The notes: a model not told the origin generated them from the sequence alone. Shown: positions 44,701 to 53,709, counted from the first letter of the stretch. The stretch is DNA of 64,000 nt from Pelomonas saccharophila_A (GCF_031458095.1 NZ_JAVDXU010000003.1:62001-126000); one strand, 5' to 3'. Made by a program: numbers and translations.

Positions 44701-44912
44701 TCGCCCGCGGCCTTGCGGGTGAAGGTGATGGCGACGATCTCCTGCGGCTGCGCGCCGGCCAGCAGCGCGCGCAGGATGCGCGACACCAGCATCCAGGTCT
44801 TGCCGGCACCCGCGCAGGCTTCCACGACGGCGCTGCGCCGCGGATCACAGGCGAGGGTGTAGAAGCGTTCGCGGGGGACCCGCGTTCCGTCGGCGTAGTA
44901 CGCGTAGCTCAT
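41724..44912 (-). CDS. addA: AddA-like UvrD-type helicase/nuclease
   Basis: A 1062-residue protein. The N-terminal superfamily-1 helicase has the Walker A motif EACAGAGKTWML, TFTRKAAGEMRERL, the DEFQDTSPLQW motif, GDPKQSIYRFRRA and LTVHGAKGLEAQVV, VAMTRARRRL. The C-terminal RecB-family nuclease has WVLDYKLG. With its partner it would resect double-strand ends for recombination. The ORF extends further upstream, but ATG 44912 overlaps the stop of the nuclease gene as ATGA, so that is the start. Confidence 0.9.
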   Translation of the reverse strand: MSYAYYADGTRVPRERFYTLACDPRRSAVVEACAGAGKTWMLVSRILRALLAGAQPQEIVAITFTRKAAGEMRERLLEWLAEFAAASEDRRVAELVARGMSEPEARAAAPRLATLQDELLRGGRPVEIRTFHGWFSQLLRAAPLAVLNAEGLSAELQLVEDEAELMPPLWRRFHARVLADAELASSFQALTETRGRSSLRIWLEAAFNKRVELRLASGVGVLMDSMPDVDQPLAGLAALRTRLCALARQLGAAKGVKARDAATGIEQALALPDEAAFVALQAALFTKTGTPKKGLGDSPEQLDCVQALEAIAADISQHEAALEHARMSRLAEVLVMEFEALKRQRGLVDMNDLERGALALLSRPELAGWVQQRLDARVRHLLIDEFQDTSPLQWQALHGWLSAYAGAGPGEISVFIVGDPKQSIYRFRRAEPRVFAAAGEFVRQGLAGVSLACDHTRRNAPEVLAAVNAVFEGQMPGFRAHTTEQGADADAGLFCIDGDLAEADAAEATDPDRWRPSLTEPRVEAEEARRAPECERVSQAIQSLLVEGLRPRDIFVLARKREPLRQMAQALLAAGIPHAAPEDNRLADLPDAQDLIALLDALASPGHALSLARALRSPLFGVSEADLLKLAEAAGTAQWLGVQAHKRRNWWDALQALADPSLALARARVLLFTWRTAATRCTPHELLDRIVHEGDLIPRLMAAAPPSEAPHRLQTVNALIEAALELDGGRFAELYGFVRALKSRSPKLAPAPAEDAVQLLTVHGAKGLEAQVVVLLDADAQPPRAETLSLACDWPVASPAPARLAFLVSERRPPPALAGLVEAERLLREREELNALYVAMTRARRRLIVSRTPPRRGASDQSWWARLAPLARKLELGEGSDAPLALPAPSWLPLPTWSAPPAAPAAQGAANDAAQANLGEALHRVLEWASAAGQAQPLDVLVAASGQAFALDAADRQRLGKAAEAILQSPDCRPFFDATRLRWAGNEVAINAAGDDRRIDRLVQLTDGSWWVLDYKLGATPEREPAYIEQMRSYVAAVQALQPGEPVRAALISGTGRLVPVA

Positions 44913-47467
44913 GCCCAATCGTCCTTGCGGCACAGGCCACGGGCCTCGCAGTAGTCGCAGGCGCTGCCTTCGCCCAAGGCAGGCAGCGGCGCGCCATCCC
45001 GCAAGGCCTGCAGGTCGGCCTGCAGGCCTTGCTTGAGCCGCTGCGCCGTCGCGGCCACGTCGGGGTGTTCGATGACGGCCACGCGGTCGCGGTCGTCCAC
45101 GGCCAGATAGGCGGCACCCAGATCGGGCTCGGCGTCCATCAGCAGCGCATAGACGGCGAGCTGGGTGTCCTCCAGCGGCTCCTTCACGCGGGCTTCCAGG
45201 TCCTTGACGCTGCTGGTCTTGTAGTCCAGCAGCAGGCGCTGGCCCGACTCGGTGCGGTCGATGCGGTCGATGCGGCCGCGCAGCACGATGCCGGCCAGGT
45301 CGCCGTCGAAAGGCTGGCATTCACGCGCCAGTTCGCCCTCGGAAAACTCCAGGCCGGCGGCCTCGGCGCCCGCCAGCCAGTCCACATAGCGCGGCAGCAG
45401 GCGCTCGAAGCTGGCCTGCCAGGGCAGGAAGTCGGCTTCGTCCAGGCCCAGGCTTTCCACGCGGGCGGCTTCGCGCAGCTGCGCCACCATGTCGCCCGCC
45501 TCGCGGTGGGTGTGGAAGCGGTGCAGCACGGCGTGCAGCCAGGTGCCGTAGTCGCGCTTCTCGGGCTCGCCTTCCAACTCGTCGGCCTCGTGCAGGCCCA
45601 GCACATGGCGGCTGAAGAACTGGTAGGGGCAGCGGCGCAGGGCCTCCACCGCGCTGGCGCTGAGAGCCGCCGGCAGGGGCGACGTGGGCACGCTGGCGCG
45701 GGGCACAGGGTGCGGCACCAGGGCCTCGGGCTGGCGCGGGTCCATCCACAGGCGCAGCGGCGAGGGCAGCCCGGCGCGGCGGGCTGCGGCGGCCAGGCGT
45801 TCGATGAGAGGGCTGGGCGGCAGCGGCTCGGCTCCCGCGCGGGTGCAGCGCAACAGCGTCAGCACCGGCACTCGCAGGGCCTGGGCGAAGGCCTGCGCCT
45901 CGGCGCTGCGCTGGGCCTCCTGCGTCTGCAGGCCCAGCGCCTGGGCGTCAGACTCGCTGAGCAGGCTCAAGGGGCGGCCGGCGCGGCCCAGGGTGTCGGC
46001 GTCGGCGCCGGGCAGCACCACGGCGCCAAAGGGCCGCAGCATGGCGCGCACCAGGGGTGTGATGACGACCGGGGCGCCGCTGGCATCGTCCTCGGGCTGG
46101 AACTGGCCGGCCTCCAGCACGTCGCTCACCCAGGTGAGGAAACCCGGGCCGTCCAGCCTGCTGCCGTCCAGCACCGCTTCATGCGCGCTGCCGGGCCAGG
46201 GGTTGCGCGACAGCCAGATGGCGTTGAGCACGCCCTCCGCCCCCTCCAGGCCGGCCAGCGGCTCGGGGCCGAGGGCTCGGCGCAGGTCCTGCAGCCAGTG
46301 GGTCAGCATGCGCCGGCCGCCGCCCATCAGCGGAGCCAGGGCCTGGCGGCGCGACTGCCAAAGGGCCTGGGCCGGCAGGTTTTCGATGGCGTCCAGCGCC
46401 TCGGCGCGGCGGATGCGGCGGCGCCGGCACAGGGCCTCCAGCGCGTCCAGGGCGTCGGACGGCTCGACGCTGAGCTTGAGCCAGGCCAGCCAGTCGTCCA
46501 CGGCACCGCCGCCCAGGGCGGCGCGCAACAGGGCCATCAGCAGCGACGCGGCGGGCGTGGTGGCCAGCGTCCAGCCGGTTTCGTCGTGCAGGGGCACGCC
46601 CTGACGGCCCAGCAGCGCGCGCAGGCGGCGCACGACGACGCGGTCCTGCGCGATGACGGCGACAGGGGCGCGGCCGGCGGCCAGGTGCTGCAGCACGGCG
46701 GCCGCGGATGCCTGGGCCAGGGCCTCGAAATCAGGACACAGGGCTTCCTCGATACGGGCGGGGGGCGCGGTGAGGCTGTCCAGGTCCAGGTCGGCGTTCA
46801 GCAGCAGGGATGGGGCCTCACCACGGGCCAGCAGGGCCAGGGCCAGGGGATCGGGCCCGCCCGCCTTCAGCGCGATCCAGGCACTGGGGCGGTGGCTGAA
46901 GAGGGCATCGGTGGCGGGCTGGCGGTCGTCGGCCTCGGCCCAGGCCAGGGCCACGAGGGTGAGGGCGCGCTCGGCGCCGCCGACCGGGTCGTCGGTCAGG
47001 TGCCGGCGGGCGGCGTTGAACCAGGCGCCGCGCAGGGCCGGGTCGCGCTGGGCCGCGGCGCGGGCGAAGGCATGGGCCGTCTCCACCAGGCGGGCCAGCG
47101 CCAGGCGGTGGGTGCGCGGGTCTTCACGCTTCAGGGCCTGGGCCCAGGACTGGTCGGCCAGCAGTTCGTCGGCGGCCAGGGTGTCGACGGGCGAGTCGCC
47201 GCTGATCTGCCCCGGCCGGGGCAGCAGCGAGGGGCCCAGCGCGGAAGCCAGGCTGTGCGTGGTGGTCAGCACCGGCTGCCAGCCACCGCGGGCCAGGAAG
47301 GCGCGGCGCGCCGGGGCGATCTGCTGGGCAAAGGGCAGCAAGAGCACGGCGTCGCGCAGCGGCAGGCCCTGCGCGGCCAGCCAGTCGGCGCAGGTGGCGG
47401 CGACGCGGCGCCAGAAGGATTCGATGTCTTCACCAGGGGCCAGGCCCAGGTTCAAGGCTTGTTGCAC
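44909..47467 (-). CDS. addB: AddB-like PD-(D/E)XK nuclease subunit
   Basis: An 852-residue protein. The N-terminal part is an inactivated helicase fold; the C-terminal nuclease has LLLDYKTSSVKDLEARV. An iron-sulfur cluster site is visible: a cysteine in RCPYQFFSRHVLGL and three in CDYCEARGLC near the end, spaced C-x2-C-x5-C as in AddB. The start is GTG with GGGAGG rather far upstream. It is upstream of and coupled to addA. Confidence 0.88.
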   Translation of the reverse strand: MQQALNLGLAPGEDIESFWRRVAATCADWLAAQGLPLRDAVLLLPFAQQIAPARRAFLARGGWQPVLTTTHSLASALGPSLLPRPGQISGDSPVDTLAADELLADQSWAQALKREDPRTHRLALARLVETAHAFARAAAQRDPALRGAWFNAARRHLTDDPVGGAERALTLVALAWAEADDRQPATDALFSHRPSAWIALKAGGPDPLALALLARGEAPSLLLNADLDLDSLTAPPARIEEALCPDFEALAQASAAAVLQHLAAGRAPVAVIAQDRVVVRRLRALLGRQGVPLHDETGWTLATTPAASLLMALLRAALGGGAVDDWLAWLKLSVEPSDALDALEALCRRRRIRRAEALDAIENLPAQALWQSRRQALAPLMGGGRRMLTHWLQDLRRALGPEPLAGLEGAEGVLNAIWLSRNPWPGSAHEAVLDGSRLDGPGFLTWVSDVLEAGQFQPEDDASGAPVVITPLVRAMLRPFGAVVLPGADADTLGRAGRPLSLLSESDAQALGLQTQEAQRSAEAQAFAQALRVPVLTLLRCTRAGAEPLPPSPLIERLAAAARRAGLPSPLRLWMDPRQPEALVPHPVPRASVPTSPLPAALSASAVEALRRCPYQFFSRHVLGLHEADELEGEPEKRDYGTWLHAVLHRFHTHREAGDMVAQLREAARVESLGLDEADFLPWQASFERLLPRYVDWLAGAEAAGLEFSEGELARECQPFDGDLAGIVLRGRIDRIDRTESGQRLLLDYKTSSVKDLEARVKEPLEDTQLAVYALLMDAEPDLGAAYLAVDDRDRVAVIEHPDVAATAQRLKQGLQADLQALRDGAPLPALGEGSACDYCEARGLCRKDDWA

Positions 47468-47507
47468 TTGTAAAGAGGGCCTCCCGCCCTGATGTCTGCC
47501 ATTGCTT

Positions 47508-47525
47508 CGGTCACCCTCGTGACCG
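47508..47525. promoter_or_regulatory. Inverted repeat between addB and trxA
   Basis: CGGTCACCCTCGTGACCG has perfect 7-base arms around CCTC. It lies between the divergent starts of addB and trxA and could be an operator; the binding factor is unknown. Confidence 0.4.
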
Positions 47526-47618
47526 TCCGGGCAAAAGTGGCTATGTCACAATGATTTTGCCTATTCGGACGGCGCCCCTGCGGTGACCGCCAACCCTTTG
47601 AGGCCAAGGAACCCTCCC

Positions 47619-47948
47619 ATGAGCAGCGAATTGATCAAGCATGTTTCCGACGCGTCCTTCGACGCCGACGTGATCCAGTCCGGCAAGCCGGTGCTGGTGG
47701 ACTACTGGGCCGAATGGTGCGGCCCCTGCAAGATGATCGCGCCCATCCTGGACGAGGTCGCCACCGGCTACGGTGACAAGCTGCAGGTCGCCAAGATGAA
47801 CGTCGACGAGAACCGCGAAGTGCCGGCCAAGTTCGGCATCCGTGGCATCCCGACGCTGATGCTTTTCAAGGACGGCCAGCTCGCCGCCACCAAGGTTGGC
47901 GCCCTCTCCAAGGCCCAGTTGACCGCCTTCCTCGACGCGAACCTATAA
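47619..47948 (+). CDS. trxA: Thioredoxin 1
   Basis: A 109-residue disulfide reductant with the active site WAEWCGPCKM and cis-proline region GIPTLMLF. AAGGA precedes ATG 47619. It supplies electrons to ribonucleotide reductase, methionine sulfoxide reductases and others in the cytoplasm. It is followed by rho, a common pairing in this group. Confidence 0.97.
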   Translation: MSSELIKHVSDASFDADVIQSGKPVLVDYWAEWCGPCKMIAPILDEVATGYGDKLQVAKMNVDENREVPAKFGIRGIPTLMLFKDGQLAATKVGALSKAQLTAFLDANL

Positions 47949-48012
47949 TCGCGCCAACTGCTGCAGCGCATGATGCACCTCCCGGTGCCCCGCTGCAGCA
48001 GCCAAAGCCAAC

Positions 48013-48074
48013 ACGCCCCGGGTTCCAAGGAACCCAGCCAGCGTGGACTCGGCTCCCCCTCCCCACGTTTTTTC
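48013..48074 (+). promoter_or_regulatory. Rho leader with competing hairpins
   Basis: GGGTTCC/GGAACCC (48021-48036) is a perfect small hairpin enclosed by CACGC (48013-48017) pairing with GCGTG (48042-48046). The overlapping CGTGG (48043-48047) can instead pair with CCACG (48064-48068), directly followed by six Ts (48069-48074). This is an attenuator-like choice between an antiterminator and a terminator, or the trxA terminator. The rest of 47949-48189 holds no gene. Confidence 0.5.
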
Positions 48075-48189
48075 GAATCCGCATCGCGAGCAGTCAGCGC
48101 GTTGCCCTTTCGGTCCTGATCCGGGGCGGAGCCGTAGTATTTGCCGTTCGGCCTTGGCTGGCCCAGCGGCCCCTGACGGGTGTTCACCC

Positions 48190-49455
48190 ATGCATCTTTC
48201 CGAACTCAAAGCGCTTCACGTCTCCGCCCTGATCCAGATGGGCGAGGAGCTGGAGATCGACAACGTCACGCGCCTGCGCAAGCAGGAGCTGATGTTCGCC
48301 ATCATGAAGAAGCGCGCCAAGGCCGGCGAGCAGGTCTTCGGCGATGGCGTGCTCGAAGTGCTCCCAGACGGCTTCGGCTTCCTGCGCTCGATCGAAGCCA
48401 GCTATATGGCCTCGACGGACGACATCTATCTGTCGCCCAGCCAGATCCGCCGCTTCAACCTGCACACCGGTGACCTGGTGGAAGGCGAGGTGCGCGTCCC
48501 CAAGGACGGCGAGCGCTACTTCGCTCTGGTCAAGGTCGACCGCGTCAACAACCAGACGCCGGAGGAGAGCAAGAACAAGATCATGTTCGAGAACCTGACG
48601 CCCTTGTTCCCCAAGGAGCAGTTCAAGCTCGAGCGTGAAGGCTACAAGGGCGAGGAGAACATCACCGGTCGCATCATCGACCTGACGTCTCCGATCGGCA
48701 AAGGCCAGCGCGCCCTGATCGTCGCCCAGCCCAAGACCGGCAAGACGGAGATGATGAAGAGCATCGCCCACGCGATGGTCGCCAACCACCCGGACTGCCA
48801 CCTCATCGTGCTGCTCGTCGACGAGCGTCCCGAGGAAGTGACCGAGATGATCCGCACCGTGCGCGGCGAGGTCATCAGCTCCACCTTCGACGAGCCCGCC
48901 GCCCGCCACGTGCAGGTCGCCGAGATGGTGATCGAGCGCGCCAAGCGCCTGGTCGAACTGAAGAAGGACGTGATCATCCTGCTGGACTCGATCACCCGCC
49001 TGGCCCGCGCCTACAACAACGTGCTGCCCAGCTCCGGCAAGGTGCTGACCGGTGGTGTGGATGCCAACGCCCTGCAGCGCCCCAAGCGCTTCTTCGGCGC
49101 GGCGCGCAATATCGAGGAAGGCGGCTCGCTGACCATCATCGGCACGGCCCTGATCGACACCGGCTCCAAGATGGACGAGGTGATCTACGAAGAGTTCAAG
49201 GGCACCGGCAACTGCGAAATCCACCTGGATCGCCGCATGGCCGAGAAGCGCGTCTACCCGTCCATCCTGATCAACAAGTCGGGCACCCGCCGTGAAGAGC
49301 TGCTGCTGAAGCCGGAAATCCTGCAAAAGAGCTGGATCCTGCGCAAGCTGCTCTACAACATGGACGAGATCGAGGCGATGGAGTTCATCCTCGACAAGAT
49401 GAAGGCGTCGAAGAACAACCTGGACTTCTTCGACATGATGCGGCGCGGCGGGTAA
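48190..49455 (+). CDS. rho: Transcription termination factor Rho
   Basis: A 421-residue hexameric RNA helicase. The N-terminal RNA-binding domain has MHLSELKALHVSALIQMGEE and the cold-shock-like FGFLRS region; the ATPase has GQRALIVAQPKTGKTEMM and LLDSITRLARAYN; the GTALIDTGSKMDEVI and RRMAEKRVYPSI segments follow. ATG 48190 gives the conserved length. Confidence 0.97.
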   Translation: MHLSELKALHVSALIQMGEELEIDNVTRLRKQELMFAIMKKRAKAGEQVFGDGVLEVLPDGFGFLRSIEASYMASTDDIYLSPSQIRRFNLHTGDLVEGEVRVPKDGERYFALVKVDRVNNQTPEESKNKIMFENLTPLFPKEQFKLEREGYKGEENITGRIIDLTSPIGKGQRALIVAQPKTGKTEMMKSIAHAMVANHPDCHLIVLLVDERPEEVTEMIRTVRGEVISSTFDEPAARHVQVAEMVIERAKRLVELKKDVIILLDSITRLARAYNNVLPSSGKVLTGGVDANALQRPKRFFGAARNIEEGGSLTIIGTALIDTGSKMDEVIYEEFKGTGNCEIHLDRRMAEKRVYPSILINKSGTRREELLLKPEILQKSWILRKLLYNMDEIEAMEFILDKMKASKNNLDFFDMMRRGG

Positions 49456-49484
49456 AGCCTCAGACCCCGAGTAGCCAAACCGCA

Positions 49485-49513
49485 GGAAAGCCGGCTACAA
49501 TCGCCGGTTTTCC
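49485..49513 (+). terminator. Hairpin after rho
   Basis: GGAAAGCCGGC and GCCGGTTTTCC pair with one G-T wobble around TACAATC. It could end rho transcription; TACAAT in the loop also resembles a -10 for rpmE2, though no -35 is convincing. Confidence 0.5.
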
Positions 49514-49593
49514 GCCCTGACACCCCCGGAAAGTGCGCCCACCGCCTCAACAACAGCGGTCTGCGTGGCTCCCGACCTAGCCAAGAGGTTCCC

Positions 49594-49845
49594 ATGAAAG
49601 ACGGCATTCACCCCAACTACCGCGACGTCGCGTTCATCGATCTGTCCAACGGTTTCCAATTCGTCACGCGCTCGACCGTGCAGACCAAGGAAACCACCGA
49701 GATCGACGGCAAGACCCTGCCGCTGGTGAAGCTGGAAACCACCAGCGAGTCGCACCCCTTCTACACGGGCACGCAAAAGAGCGTGGACAACCTGGGCGGC
49801 CGCGTCGAGAAGTTCCGCAACAAGTTCGCTCACCTCAAGAAGTAA
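49594..49845 (+). CDS. rpmE2: Ribosomal protein L31 type B
   Basis: An 83-residue ribosomal protein starting MKDGIHPNYRDVAF. It lacks the CxxC zinc-binding pairs of type A L31, as expected for type B, which replaces the zinc form under limitation in many bacteria. No Zur-like operator is evident upstream. Confidence 0.95.
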   Translation: MKDGIHPNYRDVAFIDLSNGFQFVTRSTVQTKETTEIDGKTLPLVKLETTSESHPFYTGTQKSVDNLGGRVEKFRNKFAHLKK

Positions 49846-49879
49846 ATTGGCTTGGCGGCGTTTCGCCGCGCCAACGTCC

Positions 49880-49904
49880 AAAGGGCAGCCTAGGCTGCCC
49901 TTTT
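49880..49904 (+). terminator. rpmE2 terminator
   Basis: AAAGGGCAGCC and GGCTGCCCTTT form a perfect 11-bp stem around TA, followed by TTGCATTT. Confidence 0.85.
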
Positions 49905-49988
49905 GCATTTCTGCAGCGCAGGTCGCCTTTTGCTTTTTGGGCCACCTTTTGAGGGCATGATGCCGGCCGACCTCATCGATATCAGCGC

Positions 49989-51629
49989 GTGAATCTCCCC
50001 ACCCCCGCCATCGTCGCCGAGCGCGGCGTCGAACGCCTGCCGCGCCTGGCGTTGATCCTGCTGTGCGCGGCCTATGTGATCCCTGGCATCTTCGGCCGCG
50101 ATCCCTGGCGCAATGCCGACCTGACGGCCTTCGGCTTCATGGCCAGCATCGCCGAGGGCCATGCGCCCTGGTGGCAGCCGGCCATCGCCGGCATTCCCGC
50201 CGACGGCGGCCCCCTGCCCTATTGGCTGGGCGCCCTGGCCATCAAGGCCCTGCCTTTCCTGGACGCCCCGGTCGCCGCCCGCCTGCCCTATGCCCTGGTG
50301 CTGGTCGGCGTGCTGGTCGCCGTCTGGTACACCTGCTTCCACCTCGCCCGCACCGAGGCGGCCCAGCCCGTGGCCTTTGCCTTCGGCGGCGAGGCCCAGG
50401 CCGTGGACTACGCCCGCGCCCTGGCCGATGGCGCCCTGCTGGCGCTGATGGCATCGCTCGGCCTGCTGCAACTGGGCCATGAGACGACGCCCGAGCTGGT
50501 GCAGTTGCTGGCCATCTCGGTCTACCTCTACGGCCTGGCGGCGGCGCCGTTCAAGCCGGGCCGCGCGCGCATCGCCGTGCTGCTGGCCCTGCCCGTGCTG
50601 GCAGCGAGCGGCGCACCAACCGTGGCCTGTGGCCTCGGCGTGCTCGGCCTGCTGCTCAACCATCGCTCCAGCCATGACGAGGCCAAGGCCCAGCGCGTCT
50701 GGCTGCTGGCTTCGCTGACGCTGGCCGTCGTCGCCGCCTGGGCCTTCGACGGCTGGGCCTGGCGGGTCCGGCCGGGCATCCAGTTCGCGTCCCTGCTGAG
50801 CCTGCTGGCCTGGTTCTGCTGGCCGTCCGGGCCGCTGGCCCTGTGGACGCTGTGGCGCTGGCGGCGGCACGGCCTGCGCCGCCACATCACCGTGCCGGCC
50901 ATCGCCCTGCTCGTGCCCCTGATGGCCTGCATCGCCATGGACGGCTCGGAGCGCGCCCTGCTGCTCGCCCTGCCCTCGCTGGCCATCCTGGCGGCCTTCG
51001 CGCTGCCGACGCTGAGCCGCAGCGTCTCGGCGGCGGTGGACTGGTTCTGCGTCTTCATCTTCTCGGCCGTCGCCCTGTTCGGCTGGCTCTACTACGTGTC
51101 CATGCACACCGGCTGGCCGGAACGGCCCATGGCCAATCTGCGCCGCCTGGCCGAGGGCTTCGAGCCGCGCTTCAGCCTGCTGGCCCTGGTGCTCGCCATC
51201 GCCGCCACGCTGTCCTGGCTGGCGCTGGTGCGCTGGCGTACAGCCCGCCACCGCCATGCGCTGTGGAAGAGCCTGGCCCTGCCGGCCGGCGGTGTCGCCC
51301 TGGGCTGGCTGCTGGTCATGAGCCTGCTGCTGCCGCCGCTGGACTATGCGCGCAGCTTGGCCCCGCTGACGGCGCGCTTGAAGGCTCGCATGCCGGCCCA
51401 GGTCTCCTGCCTGGCCGCGCCCGGCCAGAACCTGGCGACGCTGGCGGCGCTGGAATGGCATGGCGGTTGGCTGGTCCAGGGGCGTGGCTCGCTGGAGGCC
51501 TCGGGCTGCAGCTATGCCGTCATCAGCGCCGGCCAGCCGACGCCCAAGGGCTGGCAGGTCGTCGCCCAGGTCAGGCGCCCCACCGACCGCAGTGGCAGCG
51601 CTGGCCTGGTGCTGTTGAAACGTCAGTGA
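49989..51629 (+). CDS. Multi-pass membrane protein resembling GT-C glycosyltransferases
   Basis: A 546-residue protein with a dozen or so membrane helices. The first periplasmic loop has GRDPWRNADLTAFGFM, similar to the acidic loop of ArnT/PMT-type enzymes that use polyprenyl-linked sugars. GTG start. The C-terminal 90 residues are soluble. The gene is convergent with phoR and overlaps it by seven bases. Sugar donor and acceptor cannot be told. Confidence 0.65.
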   Translation: MNLPTPAIVAERGVERLPRLALILLCAAYVIPGIFGRDPWRNADLTAFGFMASIAEGHAPWWQPAIAGIPADGGPLPYWLGALAIKALPFLDAPVAARLPYALVLVGVLVAVWYTCFHLARTEAAQPVAFAFGGEAQAVDYARALADGALLALMASLGLLQLGHETTPELVQLLAISVYLYGLAAAPFKPGRARIAVLLALPVLAASGAPTVACGLGVLGLLLNHRSSHDEAKAQRVWLLASLTLAVVAAWAFDGWAWRVRPGIQFASLLSLLAWFCWPSGPLALWTLWRWRRHGLRRHITVPAIALLVPLMACIAMDGSERALLLALPSLAILAAFALPTLSRSVSAAVDWFCVFIFSAVALFGWLYYVSMHTGWPERPMANLRRLAEGFEPRFSLLALVLAIAATLSWLALVRWRTARHRHALWKSLALPAGGVALGWLLVMSLLLPPLDYARSLAPLTARLKARMPAQVSCLAAPGQNLATLAALEWHGGWLVQGRGSLEASGCSYAVISAGQPTPKGWQVVAQVRRPTDRSGSAGLVLLKRQ

Positions 51630-52990
51630 TCCGACAGCGCGGCCGCGTTGAAAGCGGCCTCGTCGCCCAGTGCTGAATCGCTGGCCTGACGCACCCGCGC
51701 AGCCGGGAAGACGAGCCGAAAGCGCGAGCCTTTGCCCACTTCGCTCTGGATCATCAGCTCGCCACCATGGCGCTGCATGACGTGCTTGACGATGGACAGG
51801 CCCAAGCCGGTGCCACCCGTCTCGCGCGAGCGGCTGCCGTCGACACGGTAGAAGCGCTCGGTCAGGCGCGGAATGTGCTCGCGCGCGATGCCCGGCCCGG
51901 AGTCGATGACGGTCAGTTCACCGTTTCCACCTTCCAGCGGCCGCCAGGCCACTTCGACTTCGCCGCCATCAGGCGTGTAGCGCACCGCGTTCGTCACCAG
52001 ATTGGCGATGGCGCTGAGCAGTTCGCTCTCGATGCCGGCCAGCTCGACATGGGTCTCGGGCTTGAGACGCAGCTGATGGCGGCCGGCCGACAGCGCCTCG
52101 GCATCCGCCGAGATGCGCAGCAGCAGGCCGTCCAGGCCCACCCAGCGATCCGGCGCCGGACGTGGGCTGCCTTCGAGCTGGGCCAGGGTCAGCAGATCGG
52201 CCACCAGGGTCTGCATGCGCTGGGTCTGCTGGTTCATCAGCACCAGCACGCGCTCGCGCTCCACCGCCGTCAGCGGCAGCGTGTGCATGGTCTCGATGAA
52301 GCCGGACAGCACCGTCAACGGCGTGCGGATCTCGTGCGAGACGTTGGCGACGAAATCGCGCCGCATGGCCTCGGAGCGCATGCGCTCGGTGACGTCCAGC
52401 GACAGCACCAGGCGCATGCCTTCGCCGTACTCGCGCACGATGATGGACAGCGTGCCCGGACCGCGGCCATTGCCCAGCACCAGGGGCTCGGCAAAGTTGC
52501 CGGCCTGCAGATAGGCCACGAAGGCCGGGGCGCGCACGAGGTTGGTGATGCGCTGACGCAGATCGCGTTGCGGGTCCAGCGCGAAGTGATCGGCCGCGAC
52601 GCGGTTGCACCAGACGATCTGCTCGTGGGTGTCCAGCATCAGCACGCCATTGGGCGAGGCCTCGATGGCCGACAGGAACTGCTCCAGCTCCAGCCGGTTG
52701 CGGGCAACGGCGCGATCGCGGTCGCGCACGGCGCGCTCGATGCGGTAGCCGACCTCACCCCACAGGCCGGTGTCGCGCGGCGCGTTCTCGAACTGGTTGC
52801 CGCGCAGCCAGTTCAGCAGCCGGTGGCCGCGCACCGCGTCGACCAGCATGGTCAGCACAACGCCGCTGACCACGGCGACGGCCAGGCCCAGGCTGTCGAT
52901 GCCCGTGGCGGTGCGGACCGCCACCCCAATGACAAACCCGATCAGCGCGGCCACGAGGGCCATCAGCAGTCGGGGCAGCAACCAAGTCAT
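51623..52990 (-). CDS. phoR: Phosphate-regulon sensor histidine kinase PhoR
   Basis: A 455-residue kinase. Two membrane helices in the first 50 residues, a PAS domain (about 105-220), phosphoacceptor in FVANVSHEIRTPLTVL, and a HATPase with NLVTNAVRYTP, DSGPGIA and GGTGLGLSI. It phosphorylates PhoB when phosphate is scarce, under control of Pst and PhoU. It is last in the operon. Confidence 0.95.
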   Translation of the reverse strand: MTWLLPRLLMALVAALIGFVIGVAVRTATGIDSLGLAVAVVSGVVLTMLVDAVRGHRLLNWLRGNQFENAPRDTGLWGEVGYRIERAVRDRDRAVARNRLELEQFLSAIEASPNGVLMLDTHEQIVWCNRVAADHFALDPQRDLRQRITNLVRAPAFVAYLQAGNFAEPLVLGNGRGPGTLSIIVREYGEGMRLVLSLDVTERMRSEAMRRDFVANVSHEIRTPLTVLSGFIETMHTLPLTAVERERVLVLMNQQTQRMQTLVADLLTLAQLEGSPRPAPDRWVGLDGLLLRISADAEALSAGRHQLRLKPETHVELAGIESELLSAIANLVTNAVRYTPDGGEVEVAWRPLEGGNGELTVIDSGPGIAREHIPRLTERFYRVDGSRSRETGGTGLGLSIVKHVMQRHGGELMIQSEVGKGSRFRLVFPAARVRQASDSALGDEAAFNAAALSDH

Positions 52991-53005
52991 TACGGCGGAA
53001 AAAAC

Positions 53006-53707
53006 TCAGGCCGAGAGCGCACTGCTCTGTTGGGTCAGTCGGTAACCGGCGCCGCGGACGGTCTCGATCATGCGGGCGCACTGCACGCGCTCCAGCGCCT
53101 CGCGCAGGCGCTTGACGTGGACGTCGATGGTGCGCTCCTCGATGAAGACATGGTCGCCCCAGACGCGGTCCAGCAGCTGCGAGCGGCTGTGCACGCGCTC
53201 GGGATGGGTCATCAGGAAGTGCAGCAGGCGGAACTCGGTGGGGCCGAGCTTGACCTCGGCGCCATCGCGGCTGACGCGGCGCGTGCCCGGGTCCAGCAAC
53301 AGCGGGCCGACCTCGACCGCGCTGTCCAGCGCCTCGGGCGCCTTGCGGCGCAACACGGCGCGGATGCGGGCCAGCAGCTCATTGGTCGAGAAGGGCTTGG
53401 TGACGTAGTCGTCGGCACCGGCGTCCAGGCCGGCGATCTTGTCGCCCTCCTCGGCGCGCGCCGTCAGCATGATGACGGGCAACTCCTTGGTGCGGGCCGT
53501 GCTGCGCCATTGGCGAGCCAGGGCGACGCCGCTTTGGCCCGGCAGCATCCAGTCCAGCACGACGAGGTCGGGCAGCACGCGGTCGACCTCGTACTGGGCC
53601 TGCGTGGCGCTGCCGGCAATGGTCACTTCGAAGCCGGCATGGCGCAGGTTGATGGAGATCAGCTCGGCAATCGCCGATTCATCTTCAACGACAAGGACTC
53701 GGCTCAT
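53006..53707 (-). CDS. phoB: Phosphate-regulon response regulator PhoB
   Basis: A 233-residue OmpR-family activator. Receiver with VEDESA, the acceptor in LVVLDWMLPGQSG and DYVTKPFS; winged helix with LGPTEFRLLHFLMTHPERVHSRSQLLDRVWG and VRGAGYRL. It binds Pho boxes, two sets of which flank the pstS promoter region at 58283-58432. ATG 53707; phoU lies just upstream. Confidence 0.96.
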   Translation of the reverse strand: MSRVLVVEDESAIAELISINLRHAGFEVTIAGSATQAQYEVDRVLPDLVVLDWMLPGQSGVALARQWRSTARTKELPVIMLTARAEEGDKIAGLDAGADDYVTKPFSTNELLARIRAVLRRKAPEALDSAVEVGPLLLDPGTRRVSRDGAEVKLGPTEFRLLHFLMTHPERVHSRSQLLDRVWGDHVFIEERTIDVHVKRLREALERVQCARMIETVRGAGYRLTQQSSALSA

Positions 53708-53709
53708 GG

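Noticed and set aside
45029..47473. 814-residue plus-strand ORF opposite addB
   Set aside because: Shadow of a GC-rich gene; low-complexity Gln/Gly/Ala composition and no motif, while addB on the other strand has nuclease and Fe-S motifs.
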